Shown one piece after another: positions 30,714 through 40,301 of a stretch of 64,000 nucleotides of DNA (the stretch's first letter is position 1; each line of letters starts with the position of its first letter). The stretch lies in NCBI RefSeq assembly GCF_016464705.1, contig NZ_JAEHOB010000001.1:1-64000 (forward strand), written 5' to 3'. The notes below the pieces were generated by a model, which was given only the letters and a program-made list of their open reading frames with translations, had not been told where the DNA came from and made no database searches. Made by a program: the position numbers and the translations under genes. This stretch comes from Qaidamihabitans albus (GTDB taxonomy: Bacteria; Actinomycetota; Actinomycetes; Mycobacteriales; Pseudonocardiaceae).

Positions 30714-31463
30714 TCAGCCGCCCTCGCGGCCGACCACCTCGTCCCGGAGCAGGCCGGGGTTGTCCGGCCCGCAGTCCGGGGCGACGGCCACCAGCCGGAA
30801 CTGCGCGAGCTCGCCCGTGGTGTAGAGCGCGACCACGGCCTCCCGGCCGTCGATGGTGACCGGCCGGACGCCGATGGGCCTGCGGTCGATGTCGACGCCG
30901 CTCGCCGTGAGGCACGCGTCGAGCCGGTCCTGATCGCCGAGCGGGCCGAAGTCGCGTACGCGGTCGACCGCGCCGATGGCGGCGTCCAGGTTGTCCCCGC
31001 TCAGCGCCAGCGGCGCCTCGCTCGGCACCGCCGCCGGCGGCTGTGCCACGCCGGGAACGCTGTCCTGGGCCGGTACGCCCAGCACGAGCCCGGCCACCAC
31101 GGCCGCGGCCGCCGTGAGCAGGCCGGCTCCCCAGCCGAGGCGGCGATTGCGCCGCCTGCGCGCGGCGTCCAGGCTCACGACGTTTCCGCCGGAGGGCGCC
31201 TGCTCCTCGGCAAGGGCCGCGTCGATCCGCGCCGCCACGTCGGCAGGCACCGGCTCGGCGGGCTGCGTGCCGAGCAGGGAGAGGTCCGCGGTGGTCGCCT
31301 CCAGCGCGTCGATGATCGCGCGTGCCTCCGGGTCGGCGTTGACCCGCGGCCACAACTCGGCGGCCTCGCTCTCGTCGAGCACACCGGCGTGCAGATCGGC
31401 GAGCACGTCGACAGACCACGGGGGGCCGACGACCCCGCCGCGCCCCCTGCTTTCGTCCGTCAT
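30714..31463 (-). CDS. membrane anti-sigma factor for SigM
   Basis: 249 residues. The cytoplasmic N-terminal about 100 residues contain a short anti-sigma-like segment ([20 protein letters not shown]), then one membrane helix (about 109-131) after an Arg cluster, and an extracytoplasmic domain of about 115 residues with two cysteines. No HxxxCxxC zinc motif. Its start overlaps the sigM stop by ATGA. By position and topology it is the counterpart of mycobacterial RsmA, which holds SigM inactive. Confidence 0.82.
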   Translation of the reverse strand: MTDESRGRGGVVGPPWSVDVLADLHAGVLDESEAAELWPRVNADPEARAIIDALEATTADLSLLGTQPAEPVPADVAARIDAALAEEQAPSGGNVVSLDAARRRRNRRLGWGAGLLTAAAAVVAGLVLGVPAQDSVPGVAQPPAAVPSEAPLALSGDNLDAAIGAVDRVRDFGPLGDQDRLDACLTASGVDIDRRPIGVRPVTIDGREAVVALYTTGELAQFRLVAVAPDCGPDNPGLLRDEVVGREGG

Positions 31464-32062
31464 CGTCCCTCCCCGTGTTTGCTTTCGTGAGTTGGGACGC
31501 CGGCGTCGTTGTCCGGGTTCCGCAGATGACCGAGAACTTTGGCGAGTTTCGCGCGGCCCCTGGCGCATCTGCTCTTGACGGTGCCCTCGGCGATGCCCAG
31601 CAGTTTCGCGGTCTCCGCGACCGAGTAACCCTCCACGTCCACCAGCACGATGGGCATGCGCTGGTCGTCGGGCAGCTGCTCAAGCGCGCTCTGGACGACC
31701 AGCCGGGTCTCCCGCTCGGCCATCGAGTCCCGCGGCACGGCGGGCTCGTTGTGCCCGGTCTCGGGTAGCGGGACCGTGGGCCGCGCCTGCCGCCTGCGCA
31801 TCCGGTCCAGGCAGGCGTTCACCACGATCCGGTGCAGCCACGTGGTCACCTGCGACTCGGCGCGGAAGTTCGCCGCCGCGCGGTACGCCGAGATGAAGGC
31901 GTCCTGCAGGGCGTCCGCGGCCTCCTCGGGATCTCGGACCGTGCGCAGCGCCACCGCCCACATCCGGTCCCGATGCCGGCGGACGAGTTCGCTGAAGGCG
32001 TGGGCATCGCCGGCTGCATGCGCAGCGATGAGGTCGGCATCCGTAGGCGCGGCTGCGGTCAC
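31460..32062 (-). CDS. sigM: ECF RNA polymerase sigma factor SigM
   Basis: 200 residues from GTG 32062. Region 2 ([41 protein letters not shown]) and region 4 ([44 protein letters not shown]) are complete, with no extra C-terminal domain. ECF sigma factor co-translated with its anti-sigma gene. Position between trxBA and murJ identifies it as SigM; the mycobacterial homologue responds late in growth and controls Esx-type secreted products. Confidence 0.92.
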   Translation of the reverse strand: MTAAAPTDADLIAAHAAGDAHAFSELVRRHRDRMWAVALRTVRDPEEAADALQDAFISAYRAAANFRAESQVTTWLHRIVVNACLDRMRRRQARPTVPLPETGHNEPAVPRDSMAERETRLVVQSALEQLPDDQRMPIVLVDVEGYSVAETAKLLGIAEGTVKSRCARGRAKLAKVLGHLRNPDNDAGVPTHESKHGEGR

Positions 32063-32093
32063 CCGGAAGAGACTACTAAGCGGCCACCGCGGG

Positions 32094-33725
32094 TCACTGG
32101 GCAGGCAGGAAGGTCAGCTCGCCGATCTCCGACACGTGCTCGTCACCACCGCCGGAGAGCTGGGTGATCCAGATGATGACGTACTGCGTCGACGCGGGCT
32201 GCGGTAGCGCGATCTCGTTCTCCACGCCGTCCAGGCTTCCCGAGGCGGCCACGTTCGTCTCCTCGAGAGCCGGATCCTGCTCGCTCGCCGTCCTGATCTC
32301 GATGGTCGTGCCCGGGCTGTCCGCGGTCACCTTGACCTTCGAGAGGTCGATCGGCGCGTCGAAGGACGCGAGCAGGCCGACGCCGGACTTGAACGCCGGG
32401 AACTGCTGCCGGTACTCGTCGGTGCGCCAGATCGTGGTGGGGTCGCCGTCGATCGTGTTGGCCGCCCGGTCCGGGCTGTCTCCCTCGCCCTCCGGGTTGT
32501 AGACGGAGATGCTCGCGGGCGTCACCGGTTGGCCCGCGGTGCCGGGGTCGGCAGGCGGCTCCTCCTCGCCGGTCTGGTCCGGCGGCGGTTGCTGCTGCGA
32601 TGTCGACGGGTCCGCCAGGTTCACCGCCGGGCCGCTGGCGTCGGGATCGTCCTGGAAGAAGCTGATCGCCATGATGCCGAGCCAGGCGAGTATGCCGACG
32701 GCGGCCACCACCAGCACCGTCACACCCAGCGCGAGCTTGCGTCGTCGCGCCGCGTCCTTCACCGGCTTCTTCGTGGTCCAGACACCGCCGTCCGGATCGA
32801 CGTCGGGCTCGGTGCCCACCTGGTCGATGAGCTGGGTGCGTTCGGCGGCCTCGGCGACGTCCTCCAGCACGCGCAGGATCGCCGCGCTCGTCCGGATGCC
32901 GCCGTGTCCGCCGTCCTCGATCGTGCGCACGGCCAGCGCCGAGAGTTCCTGCGGCACGCGCGGTTCGAGCGAGCGCGCGGGCACGATCCGGCCGGTCGGC
33001 GAGCGTGGTGCGGCCGGGATCGCGGGTGGCCCGCCCGGCAGTGCCCAGCGGCCGGTGAGCAGCAGGTAGAGCACGGCGCCGAGCGCCTTCACATCGTCGC
33101 GCAGCGTCGCGTCCGGCAGCGGGCCGGGGAACGCGAGCCGCAGCCTGCCGTCGGGCGTGAGCCGCAGCCGCTGCGGGTGGTCGAGGCCGAGTACGAGACC
33201 GGACTGGTGGGCGACCTCGACCGACTCGGCGAGCGCCTGCACCATCCTGGCCGCGGCGCCCGGTTCGACCGGCCGCTCGGCGACCAGGTCGACGAGGTCA
33301 CTGCCCTTCGTCCACTCCGAGACGACGATGCCGAGCAGGCCCTCGCTGGAGCTGATGCCGCTGCCGAGGGTGAGCACGTCGAGCACCCGCGCCACGCCCG
33401 GATGGCCGAACTTCGCCGCGTGCGCCGCCCGTTCCAGGGTGCGCCGGGCGAGCCGCGCGGCCTCGGCGTCGGCGGGGTCGCCGACCAGCATGGTCAGTGC
33501 GACGTCCCGGCGCAGCTGGCCGTCCCGCGCGCGCCACAGGTGCGCGCCGGCCCGCTCGTCGATGCCGAACTGCGCGAGCAGCCGGTACCGGCCGTCGCCG
33601 ACGACGCTTCCGGGCGCCAGCGATCCACCCCGTGCACGAATGCCCACTCGGGTCGGACCCCCTGCCTGCTCGCTGTTTCTCCGCTGCCCTGCGTATCCGG
33701 CTCCGAGGGTACGTGAACCGGGCAC
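32094..33725 (-). CDS. membrane pseudokinase with extracellular discoidin-like domain
   Basis: 543 residues from GTG 33725 (GTG 33647 is a possible later start). A kinase-like domain covers about 40-310 but the catalytic residues are gone: the VAIK lysine is replaced (VALTML), the HRDLKPxN loop reads LGLDHPQRLRL and DFG reads LAFPG. A membrane helix follows at about 330-355 (VTVLVVAAVGILAWLGIMAI), then a Pro/Gln linker and an extracellular beta domain (ASISVYNPEGEGDSPDRAAN..IDGDPTTIWRT) of discoidin/F5-8 type. In mycobacteria this module is fused to the C-terminus of MurJ (MviN); here it is a separate gene 25 bp downstream of murJ. Confidence 0.85.
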   Translation of the reverse strand: MPGSRTLGAGYAGQRRNSEQAGGPTRVGIRARGGSLAPGSVVGDGRYRLLAQFGIDERAGAHLWRARDGQLRRDVALTMLVGDPADAEAARLARRTLERAAHAAKFGHPGVARVLDVLTLGSGISSSEGLLGIVVSEWTKGSDLVDLVAERPVEPGAAARMVQALAESVEVAHQSGLVLGLDHPQRLRLTPDGRLRLAFPGPLPDATLRDDVKALGAVLYLLLTGRWALPGGPPAIPAAPRSPTGRIVPARSLEPRVPQELSALAVRTIEDGGHGGIRTSAAILRVLEDVAEAAERTQLIDQVGTEPDVDPDGGVWTTKKPVKDAARRRKLALGVTVLVVAAVGILAWLGIMAISFFQDDPDASGPAVNLADPSTSQQQPPPDQTGEEEPPADPGTAGQPVTPASISVYNPEGEGDSPDRAANTIDGDPTTIWRTDEYRQQFPAFKSGVGLLASFDAPIDLSKVKVTADSPGTTIEIRTASEQDPALEETNVAASGSLDGVENEIALPQPASTQYVIIWITQLSGGGDEHVSEIGELTFLPAQ

Positions 33726-33750
33726 GCCGAGGGCAGTTCGCCGCCCGCTT

Positions 33751-35970
33751 TCAGGCGCGCCGCAGCAGGCGGCCGACCCTGCGGGTGACCGGGTCCAGCT
33801 CGTCCACCTTCAGCGCGATCAGCACACCGAACGACACGCCGATACCAACGATGCCCTGCAGGAACAGCTTGATCCAGGCGTGCGCGACGGGACCGACCGA
33901 GTCCGGCACGAGCATCCCGACCAACGCGGCCGCGACCACGCCGAGTGCGCTGGCGACCACGGTGAACAGGATGACCCCCAGCACCCGCTTGCTGCGCAGG
34001 TTGCCGAGCTTCACCCACAGCCAGACCTGCCCGAGCACCGCGCCGACGACGAACACCAGCGAGTTCACCATCATCACGCCGAGCACGACGTTCAGCGGGT
34101 GCAGGAGCGCGGAGGCCAGATACAGCAGCGGGATCTTCACCGCGGTCATCACGACCATGATCAGCGTCGGGGTGCGCGAGTCCTTCATCGCGTAGAACAC
34201 CCGCATCTGCAGCATGACCAGCGCATACGGCAGCAGCCCGAACGCCGACACCGCGAGGGCCTGGCCGAGCCGCTCCGCGTCGGCGACCGATCCCTTGCCC
34301 AGCGCGAACAGCGCGATGCCGATCGACGTGCCCGCCACCGCCATCACCGCCGAGACGGGCAGCAGCAGCAGCGTGGTCAGCCGTGAGCCGTAGGAGAGGT
34401 CCCCGACCAGCCGCTTGTGGTCGCCGTCGGCGGCCGACCGGCTCATCTTCGGCATCAGTGCCGTGAGCAGGGACACGCCGATCACGCCGTACGGCAGCTG
34501 GAACAGCAGCCAGGCATTCGAGTAGATCGAAGCGCCGCCCGCGGCGCCGCCGGTGAGCACCCTGGTGTTGACGATCATGCCGACCTGGCTCACCGCGACG
34601 TAGCCGAGAATCCACAGCGCGAGCCCGCCGAACTCCTTGAGCCGGTCGTCGATGCCCCAGCGCCACTTGAACCGGAAGCCGGAGCGGCGCAGTGCCGGAA
34701 GCAGGAACGTGGCCTGCGCGACCATCGCGGTCAGCACGCCGATGCCGAGCACGAGCACCTTCGGATCGCTCATCTGCGTGGGGATGATCGTCGGGTCACC
34801 CGGCACCAGCGCGAACGCGGCGATCGTCGCGAAGATGACCAGGTTGTTGATCACCGGAGCCCACTGCGCCGGGCCGAAGACCTGCTTGGCGTTCAGCACG
34901 GCCGACAGCACCGCGAACATCCCGTAGAACAGCAGCCCGGGCAGCAGGAGGTACGCGAACCACGTCGCGAGCTCCTGGTTCGCCGCGCCGCTCTCGTCCA
35001 TCAGCAGGCCGGTCAGCCACGGGGCGAGCGCCGTGGAGAGCACCGTGCCGACGCCGAGCACGGTCAGCGCCATCGTGACCAGCCGCTGTGTGTAGGACTC
35101 CCCGCCGTCCTCGTCGTCCTGCGAGCGTACGAGCAGCGGCACGACGACGCTGGTCAGCACGCCGCCGAGGAGTAGTTCGTTGATGATCAGCGGCAGCGTG
35201 TTGGCGACCGTGAACGAGTCGTAGAGCACGCCGAGGGTGGCGACCCAGGCCAGCATCACCTTCCACGCGAAGCCGGTGATCCGGCTGGTCAGCGTGGCGA
35301 TCGCCATCCGCCCGCTGGCCCGCGCCACCGACGGTGCCTTCTGCTCGTCCCTGGGTTCGAGCTGGACCGCGGGCAGCCGGTCGCCGATGGGCTCGGCCGG
35401 CCGCGGACCGTCCATGATCCGCGGCATCATCCGCGTGGCCAACTCGTCGTAGGGCCGGATCACGTCCGGGTCCGCGGTGGGCCAGCGCACGCCCGGCGGC
35501 ACTCCCCGCTCGCGCGGGATGAACATCGTGGCGTCCGCCTCGCGGGGTGGCGGGCGCCGGGCGGGGCCCTTGGGGTTGCCCTGGTCCGCCTCCTGCCGCC
35601 ACGGGCGTACCGGTTGCCTGTGGCGCGGGCGTTCCGGTGGCCTGCCCCGGCGCGGCGGTGGACCCGGGGCCCGCGGCGGTTGCTGGGGTGGCGGCTGCTG
35701 TGGTGGTGGCTGCTGTGGTGGTGGCTGCTGTGGTGGTGGCTGTGGCGGTGGCGGCTGCTGCCGGGTGGGCGGTGGCTGGCCCCGGTACCGGTTGGGCCTG
35801 CCCGGCTCCCCCGGCTCCCGGCGCGGCTGCCCGTCGGGACCGCGCTCCGGGGTTCGGCCCCGCTGCTGTTCCGGCGGCGGCCTGCGGTCGGAACGGCGCG
35901 GTGGCACGCGGTCGGGACGCGAAGGTCGCCCGGCACGCTCGGGCGGCCCACCCGGCTCTCTGTCCAACAC
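33751..35970 (-). CDS. murJ: lipid II flippase MurJ (MviN) with long Pro/Gln-rich N-terminus
   Basis: 739 residues. The MurJ fold (14 helices) begins near residue 210 (RMAIATLTSRITGFAWKVML) and ends at the C-terminus. It carries lipid II across the membrane for peptidoglycan synthesis. The N-terminal about 200 residues are cytoplasmic, disordered and rich in Pro, Gln and Arg, including four copies of PPPQQ. The protein lacks the C-terminal pseudokinase found in mycobacterial MviN; that module is the next gene. Confidence 0.93.
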   Translation of the reverse strand: MLDREPGGPPERAGRPSRPDRVPPRRSDRRPPPEQQRGRTPERGPDGQPRREPGEPGRPNRYRGQPPPTRQQPPPPQPPPQQPPPQQPPPQQPPPQQPPRAPGPPPRRGRPPERPRHRQPVRPWRQEADQGNPKGPARRPPPREADATMFIPRERGVPPGVRWPTADPDVIRPYDELATRMMPRIMDGPRPAEPIGDRLPAVQLEPRDEQKAPSVARASGRMAIATLTSRITGFAWKVMLAWVATLGVLYDSFTVANTLPLIINELLLGGVLTSVVVPLLVRSQDDEDGGESYTQRLVTMALTVLGVGTVLSTALAPWLTGLLMDESGAANQELATWFAYLLLPGLLFYGMFAVLSAVLNAKQVFGPAQWAPVINNLVIFATIAAFALVPGDPTIIPTQMSDPKVLVLGIGVLTAMVAQATFLLPALRRSGFRFKWRWGIDDRLKEFGGLALWILGYVAVSQVGMIVNTRVLTGGAAGGASIYSNAWLLFQLPYGVIGVSLLTALMPKMSRSAADGDHKRLVGDLSYGSRLTTLLLLPVSAVMAVAGTSIGIALFALGKGSVADAERLGQALAVSAFGLLPYALVMLQMRVFYAMKDSRTPTLIMVVMTAVKIPLLYLASALLHPLNVVLGVMMVNSLVFVVGAVLGQVWLWVKLGNLRSKRVLGVILFTVVASALGVVAAALVGMLVPDSVGPVAHAWIKLFLQGIVGIGVSFGVLIALKVDELDPVTRRVGRLLRRA
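35695..35760. repeat. 15-bp tandem repeat in murJ
   Basis: Three to four tandem copies of a 15-bp unit (GCTGCTGTGGTGGTG on the forward strand) encode the PPPQQ repeats of the MurJ N-terminal tail. Prone to copy-number change without altering frame. Confidence 0.8.
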
Positions 35971-36066
35971 GCGCCCAATCCTCGACGGGTCAGCTTGGTC
36001 GATTCAGGGTAATCCGAGGTCAGCGGAAACTCAGCGCCTCCCTGGAAACCCCGCGAGGCGTTCCGG

Positions 36067-38205
36067 TCAGCTCCGGTCGGCCTTCACCCGCCGGTAGATC
36101 CGCCTTCCGGCCAGTAGCACCAGCGCTGCGCCCGCGGTCGCGGTCAGCACCACGGTGAACGTGCCGAGCTCGGTGGAGGTCAGCTCCAGGTGTGCGGGGG
36201 AGCCGAGCTTCGTCCCGCCCGGAGTGGTCAACGACACGTCCACGTTGAACCGGCCCGACCGCAGCGCCTCGGCCGGGATGAGCCGGCCGACCCTGCTGTC
36301 GGCGGCGAGCGGAGTGTCCTGGATGTCCGCCGGGCGCAACCCGGCGCTGTTCTCCAGCTGGAGCCGGACCGTGATCGCGACCGGCAGCTCGTTGCGAAGG
36401 GTGACCGGCAGCGGGCTCGACCCGGACGCCAGCGACACCGGCTGGCTCGGCGTGGCCACGCTCACCTGCCCGCGCAGTGTGTCGACCTGCGCCTGTGCCG
36501 TGGCGGCCGCGGCGGAGCCCTGGTCGATCCGGTCGTGCCAGACGTTCGACGCCGCCCGCAGCACGGCGTTGTGCAACGGCCGGATGAGCCTGATGGGCTC
36601 CACCTGCCTGGTCGGGTCGACGGCCATCGCGCGCTGCAGGTCGGCGGCTGTCGACTCGACGGCGGAAAGGGTGCGCAGCACCGAGCCTGGCACGTTCGGG
36701 TCGGCGCCCGCGGCCTCCTGGCCCCCGTTCAGGGCCGCGCTGCCGTTCGCCGGGCCGGCGAGCAGGTCCTCCAGCGGCGCGGGGCTGACCATCCCGGCCG
36801 AGCGCAGTGTCTCGACCGAGCTCAGCAGCGTACCGAGCTCACCGGCGGTCGCATCCCACCGCTGCGGAGGCGCGACGAGCAGCGGGTCGCCGGTCTGCTG
36901 CGCATCGCCAAGTCCGGTCCGCAGCGCCAGTGCCGCGAGCCCGTTCTGCGTGGCCACCTCCGGTTCGTCGGCCGGGGTCACGCGGCCCGGTATCCGGCTC
37001 GGCTCACCGGTCAGTGCCGTGTTGACCAGGGCGTCGTAGGGCACGGCACGCACGCCCGTCCCGTCGATCTCGGTGGTTCGCGTGCCCGCCGGGTCCGCCT
37101 CGAGCTGGGCCGGGCCGGTGAGCACCGTGTTGACGCCCGCGGCGGAGGACATCCGCAGGGCCGGTCCGCTGAGCACACTGCCCGGCCACAGCACGCCCTG
37201 GCGCGGCTGCACGCCGAGCACACTGAGGATCGACGTCCCGTTCACCGCGTCCGCCACCAGCTCGGCGCCGGAGTGGAGTTCGGTCAGTGCGGTCAGGTCG
37301 GCGCCCGCGTAGGGAAGCTGAACCACGCAGTGGCTGGCGACGAGCTGCCGCAGCGATTCGAGCCAGCGCTCGGCGTCCGCGCGCCCCTTGCCGCTCACCT
37401 CGCCGGACGGTGTCCGCACCCGGTAACCGCGCGTCATCGCCTTGACCGTCTCCACCAGCTCCGGGTCGATCGCGAAGCACAGCGATCCGAACAGGTCCGG
37501 GTCGTCCCGGTGGGCGAGCGCCGCCGAGACGAGCGCGTCCAGCCGCCCGCCCGCCCGCAGCTCGCCGGCGAGGCCGTCGTCGGCGAGCACGACCGGGCGC
37601 TCGTAGCGGGCCTCGACCACCTTCGGCTCCGAGGCGGCGATCGGCCACAGCATCGACATGCTCGCCGGTTGGTCACCTTGCGGAGGAGCCTGTCCGGGAA
37701 CGCCGAGCACCGGCAGCAGCAGGTGTAGTGCGGCCAGCCGCGCCGCACCGCCGTAGGACGGGGTACCGTTGACGTTGAGCAGCATCGGGTAGACCCCGGG
37801 ATCGGTCACCGGCAGCGAGCCGTCCGCCAGCGGCACCGTGATCCGTACCTGGGCACTCTGCCCGGGCTCCAGCGTGTCGGCGATGTCGATCCAGTCCGAG
37901 ACGGGCGAGTCCGTCGGGGGCGGCTCGTTCAGCGTCTCGGCGAGCTCGTCGCCGGAGTCCTGCCGCTCGCCGAGCTGCAGGCGGGCGACGATGTCGGAGA
38001 TCCGGCGGTCGCTGACGTTGGTAACGGACCCGAGCACGCTGAGCGCGCCGCTGTCCGGCGTCACCATGCGCGGGCTCAGCTGCTCGACGTCGAGCTCCAG
38101 CATGGTCGGCTCAGCCGGCAGTGGCTGCGCACCGGCGGGTGCGCCCAGCAGTCCCTGCGCGAAGAGGAACGCCAGTGCCAGCGCGAACGCGCCGAACCTG
38201 GTCAA
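36067..38205 (-). CDS. DUF6049 family secreted, membrane-anchored protein
   Basis: 712 residues from a TTG that overlaps the next gene's stop (TTGA, 38202-38205). Signal peptide 1-26 ending GAQPLPAE. Large extracytoplasmic region with Ig-like beta segments at the start ([22 protein letters not shown]) and near the end. A final membrane helix (about 683-703, [19 protein letters not shown]) and basic tail anchor it. Orthologues occupy the same site upstream of murJ in mycobacteria (Rv3909). Function unknown; an envelope role is inferred. Confidence 0.82.
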   Translation of the reverse strand: MTRFGAFALALAFLFAQGLLGAPAGAQPLPAEPTMLELDVEQLSPRMVTPDSGALSVLGSVTNVSDRRISDIVARLQLGERQDSGDELAETLNEPPPTDSPVSDWIDIADTLEPGQSAQVRITVPLADGSLPVTDPGVYPMLLNVNGTPSYGGAARLAALHLLLPVLGVPGQAPPQGDQPASMSMLWPIAASEPKVVEARYERPVVLADDGLAGELRAGGRLDALVSAALAHRDDPDLFGSLCFAIDPELVETVKAMTRGYRVRTPSGEVSGKGRADAERWLESLRQLVASHCVVQLPYAGADLTALTELHSGAELVADAVNGTSILSVLGVQPRQGVLWPGSVLSGPALRMSSAAGVNTVLTGPAQLEADPAGTRTTEIDGTGVRAVPYDALVNTALTGEPSRIPGRVTPADEPEVATQNGLAALALRTGLGDAQQTGDPLLVAPPQRWDATAGELGTLLSSVETLRSAGMVSPAPLEDLLAGPANGSAALNGGQEAAGADPNVPGSVLRTLSAVESTAADLQRAMAVDPTRQVEPIRLIRPLHNAVLRAASNVWHDRIDQGSAAAATAQAQVDTLRGQVSVATPSQPVSLASGSSPLPVTLRNELPVAITVRLQLENSAGLRPADIQDTPLAADSRVGRLIPAEALRSGRFNVDVSLTTPGGTKLGSPAHLELTSTELGTFTVVLTATAGAALVLLAGRRIYRRVKADRS

Positions 38206-38705
38206 CCGCCAGCTCCCTCGAACGATTCCCGCGCCTTGCGGACCAGCTTGCGCTCGTCGGCGTAGGCGAGTCTGCCCTCCAGCTCGGTCAGCGGCACCCA
38301 GGCGACCTCGGTCACCTCGACGTCCTCGTCGGAGAGCTCACCGCCGTCGGCTTCGAGCAGGAAGTGGTGCACGGTCTTGTGCACGCGGCGGCGTTCGGCG
38401 ACGAACCAGTAGTCGATCGTGCCGAGTGGGTGCAGCACGTGCGCGGAAATACCGGTCTCCTCCTTCACCTCGCGCACCGCGGTCTGCTCGGTGGTCTCGC
38501 CGTCCTCGATGTGCCCCTTGGGGAGCGACCAGAGCAGTCTGCCCTGCCGGTCGAGCCGGCCGATCAGCACGGCGTGCCGCCGGTCGCCGTCGACCACCAG
38601 GCCGCCTGCGGAGGTCTCGTCGACGGTGGTCAGCCTCCTGCCACGGCGGCGCCGGGACCGGCGTCCCGGTTTGGCACCACCGGAGCGACCGGCCGATCCA
38701 GGCAT
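38202..38705 (-). CDS. NUDIX hydrolase (MutT4-like)
   Basis: 167 residues. A basic N-terminus of about 25 residues precedes the NUDIX domain. The NUDIX box [23 protein letters not shown] (about 64-86) has the canonical spacing. Location between cca and the DUF6049 gene matches mycobacterial MutT4 (Rv3908), an (di)adenosine-polyphosphate/dATP hydrolase; the substrate here is inferred only by synteny. Overlaps the DUF6049 gene, so the two are co-translated. Confidence 0.88.
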   Translation of the reverse strand: MPGSAGRSGGAKPGRRSRRRRGRRLTTVDETSAGGLVVDGDRRHAVLIGRLDRQGRLLWSLPKGHIEDGETTEQTAVREVKEETGISAHVLHPLGTIDYWFVAERRRVHKTVHHFLLEADGGELSDEDVEVTEVAWVPLTELEGRLAYADERKLVRKARESFEGAGG

Positions 38706-38806
38706 GCTGCGATGCTAGAGCAAACGGCGCCGCCGGTACGCTGGCTTCTCGTGTCCGTGTTGATCCGCCGATGTAGTAAGTGCACCTTCTCGGGAGTGGG
38801 ATTGCC

Positions 38807-40252
38807 GTGAACGAGCTGACCGCCAAGCGCAACGCGGTGGCCGAGCTCCTGCGGGTCTCGCCGGTCGCGGACGAGCTCGCCACCCGGTTCCAGAGCGCGG
38901 GCCATCGGCTGTACCTCGTGGGCGGGAGCGTCCGGGACGCGCTGCTCGGCAGGTTGTCCCCCGACCTCGACTTCACCACCGACGCCCGGCCCGACCGCGT
39001 GCAGCTGATCCTCGCCGGCTGGGCCGAGGCGGTGTGGGACACCGGCATCGCGTTCGGCACGGTCGGCGCGGCCAAGAACGGCATGACGCTGGAGATCACG
39101 ACGTTCCGCGCGGACTCCTACGACCGGGTGACGCGCAATCCCGACGTTTCGTTCGGCGACAGCATCGAGGCCGATCTGCTGCGCCGCGACTTCACGGTCA
39201 ACGCGATGGCGATCGAGTTGTCCACCAAGCGGTTCGTCGACCCGCACGGCGGGCTGGAGGCGCTGGCCCGCCGGGAGCTGGACACCCCGGCCACGCCCCA
39301 GGAGTCCTTCGCCGACGATCCGCTGCGGATGCTGCGGGCGGCGCGGTTCGTCGCGCAGCTCGGGTTCACGCCCGCGCCGCGGGTGGTCTCGGCGATGACC
39401 GACATGGCCGGCGAGATCGCGCGCATCACCGCCGAGCGGGTGCAGGCCGAGCTGACCAAGCTCATCACCGGCCCGGAGCCCCGCCGTGGCATCGAGCTGA
39501 TGGTGGACAGCGGGATCGCCGAGCACGTGCTGCCCGAGGTGCCGGGAATGCGGCTCGCGATCGACGAGCACCACCAGCACAAGGACGTCTACCAGCACTC
39601 GCTGACCGTGCTGGAGCAGGCGATCGACCTGGAGTCCAGGCACGAGCCGACGTCCGGCCCCGACCTGGTGCTGCGGCTGGCGGCGCTGCTGCACGACATC
39701 GGCAAGCCGGCCACCCGCAAGTTCGAGCCGGGCGGCGGGGTGAGCTTCCACCACCACGAGGTGGTCGGCGCCAAGATGACCCGCAAGCGTTTGCGTGCCC
39801 TTCGGTTCTCGAAGGAGATCACCGAGGACGTCGCGCAACTGGTGTACCTGCACCTGCGGTTCCACGGCTACGGCAAGGGCGAGTGGACCGACTCGGCGGT
39901 GCGCCGTTACGTCACCGACGCCGGGCACCTGCTGCCGCGGCTGCACAAGCTCGTCCGCGCCGACTGCACGACGCGGAACAGGCGCAAGGCGGCCGCGTTG
40001 CAGCGCACCTACGACGATCTGGAGCAGCGGATCGCGCGCATCGCGGAGGAGGAGGACCTCGCGCGGGTGCGGCCCGACCTGGACGGTAACGAGATCATGC
40101 GGGTACTCGGGCTACCGCCGGGGCCGATGGTCGGCAGGGCCTGGAAGTACCTCAAGGAGCTGCGGCTCGACCGCGGCCCGCTGGACTACGACGAGGCGGT
40201 GGCCGAGCTCCGCAAGTGGGCCGCCGAGCAGGGTATCGAACCGTCGGAATGA
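38807..40252 (+). CDS. cca: CCA tRNA nucleotidyltransferase
   Basis: 481 residues from GTG 38807, with GGGAG upstream. Class II enzyme that adds or repairs the 3' CCA of tRNAs; both tRNAs here lack encoded CCA. Head motif YLVGGSVRDALLGR followed by the metal-binding DLDFTTD, RRDFTVNAMA and basic motif DDPLRMLRAARF, then an HD domain (ALLHDIGKP) typical of actinobacterial forms. Divergent from the NUDIX gene with a 101-bp gap. Confidence 0.93.
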   Translation: MNELTAKRNAVAELLRVSPVADELATRFQSAGHRLYLVGGSVRDALLGRLSPDLDFTTDARPDRVQLILAGWAEAVWDTGIAFGTVGAAKNGMTLEITTFRADSYDRVTRNPDVSFGDSIEADLLRRDFTVNAMAIELSTKRFVDPHGGLEALARRELDTPATPQESFADDPLRMLRAARFVAQLGFTPAPRVVSAMTDMAGEIARITAERVQAELTKLITGPEPRRGIELMVDSGIAEHVLPEVPGMRLAIDEHHQHKDVYQHSLTVLEQAIDLESRHEPTSGPDLVLRLAALLHDIGKPATRKFEPGGGVSFHHHEVVGAKMTRKRLRALRFSKEITEDVAQLVYLHLRFHGYGKGEWTDSAVRRYVTDAGHLLPRLHKLVRADCTTRNRRKAAALQRTYDDLEQRIARIAEEEDLARVRPDLDGNEIMRVLGLPPGPMVGRAWKYLKELRLDRGPLDYDEAVAELRKWAAEQGIEPSE

Positions 40253-40301
40253 CCGATAATGGCTGTCCGGTCCCGTGCTCGGACGGCTGAGGGAGGCGGC
40301 G

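Noticed and set aside
35695-35760. Short tandem repeats as a CRISPR array.
   Set aside because: Units are 15 bp, contiguous without spacers, and code in frame for PPPQQ in MurJ.
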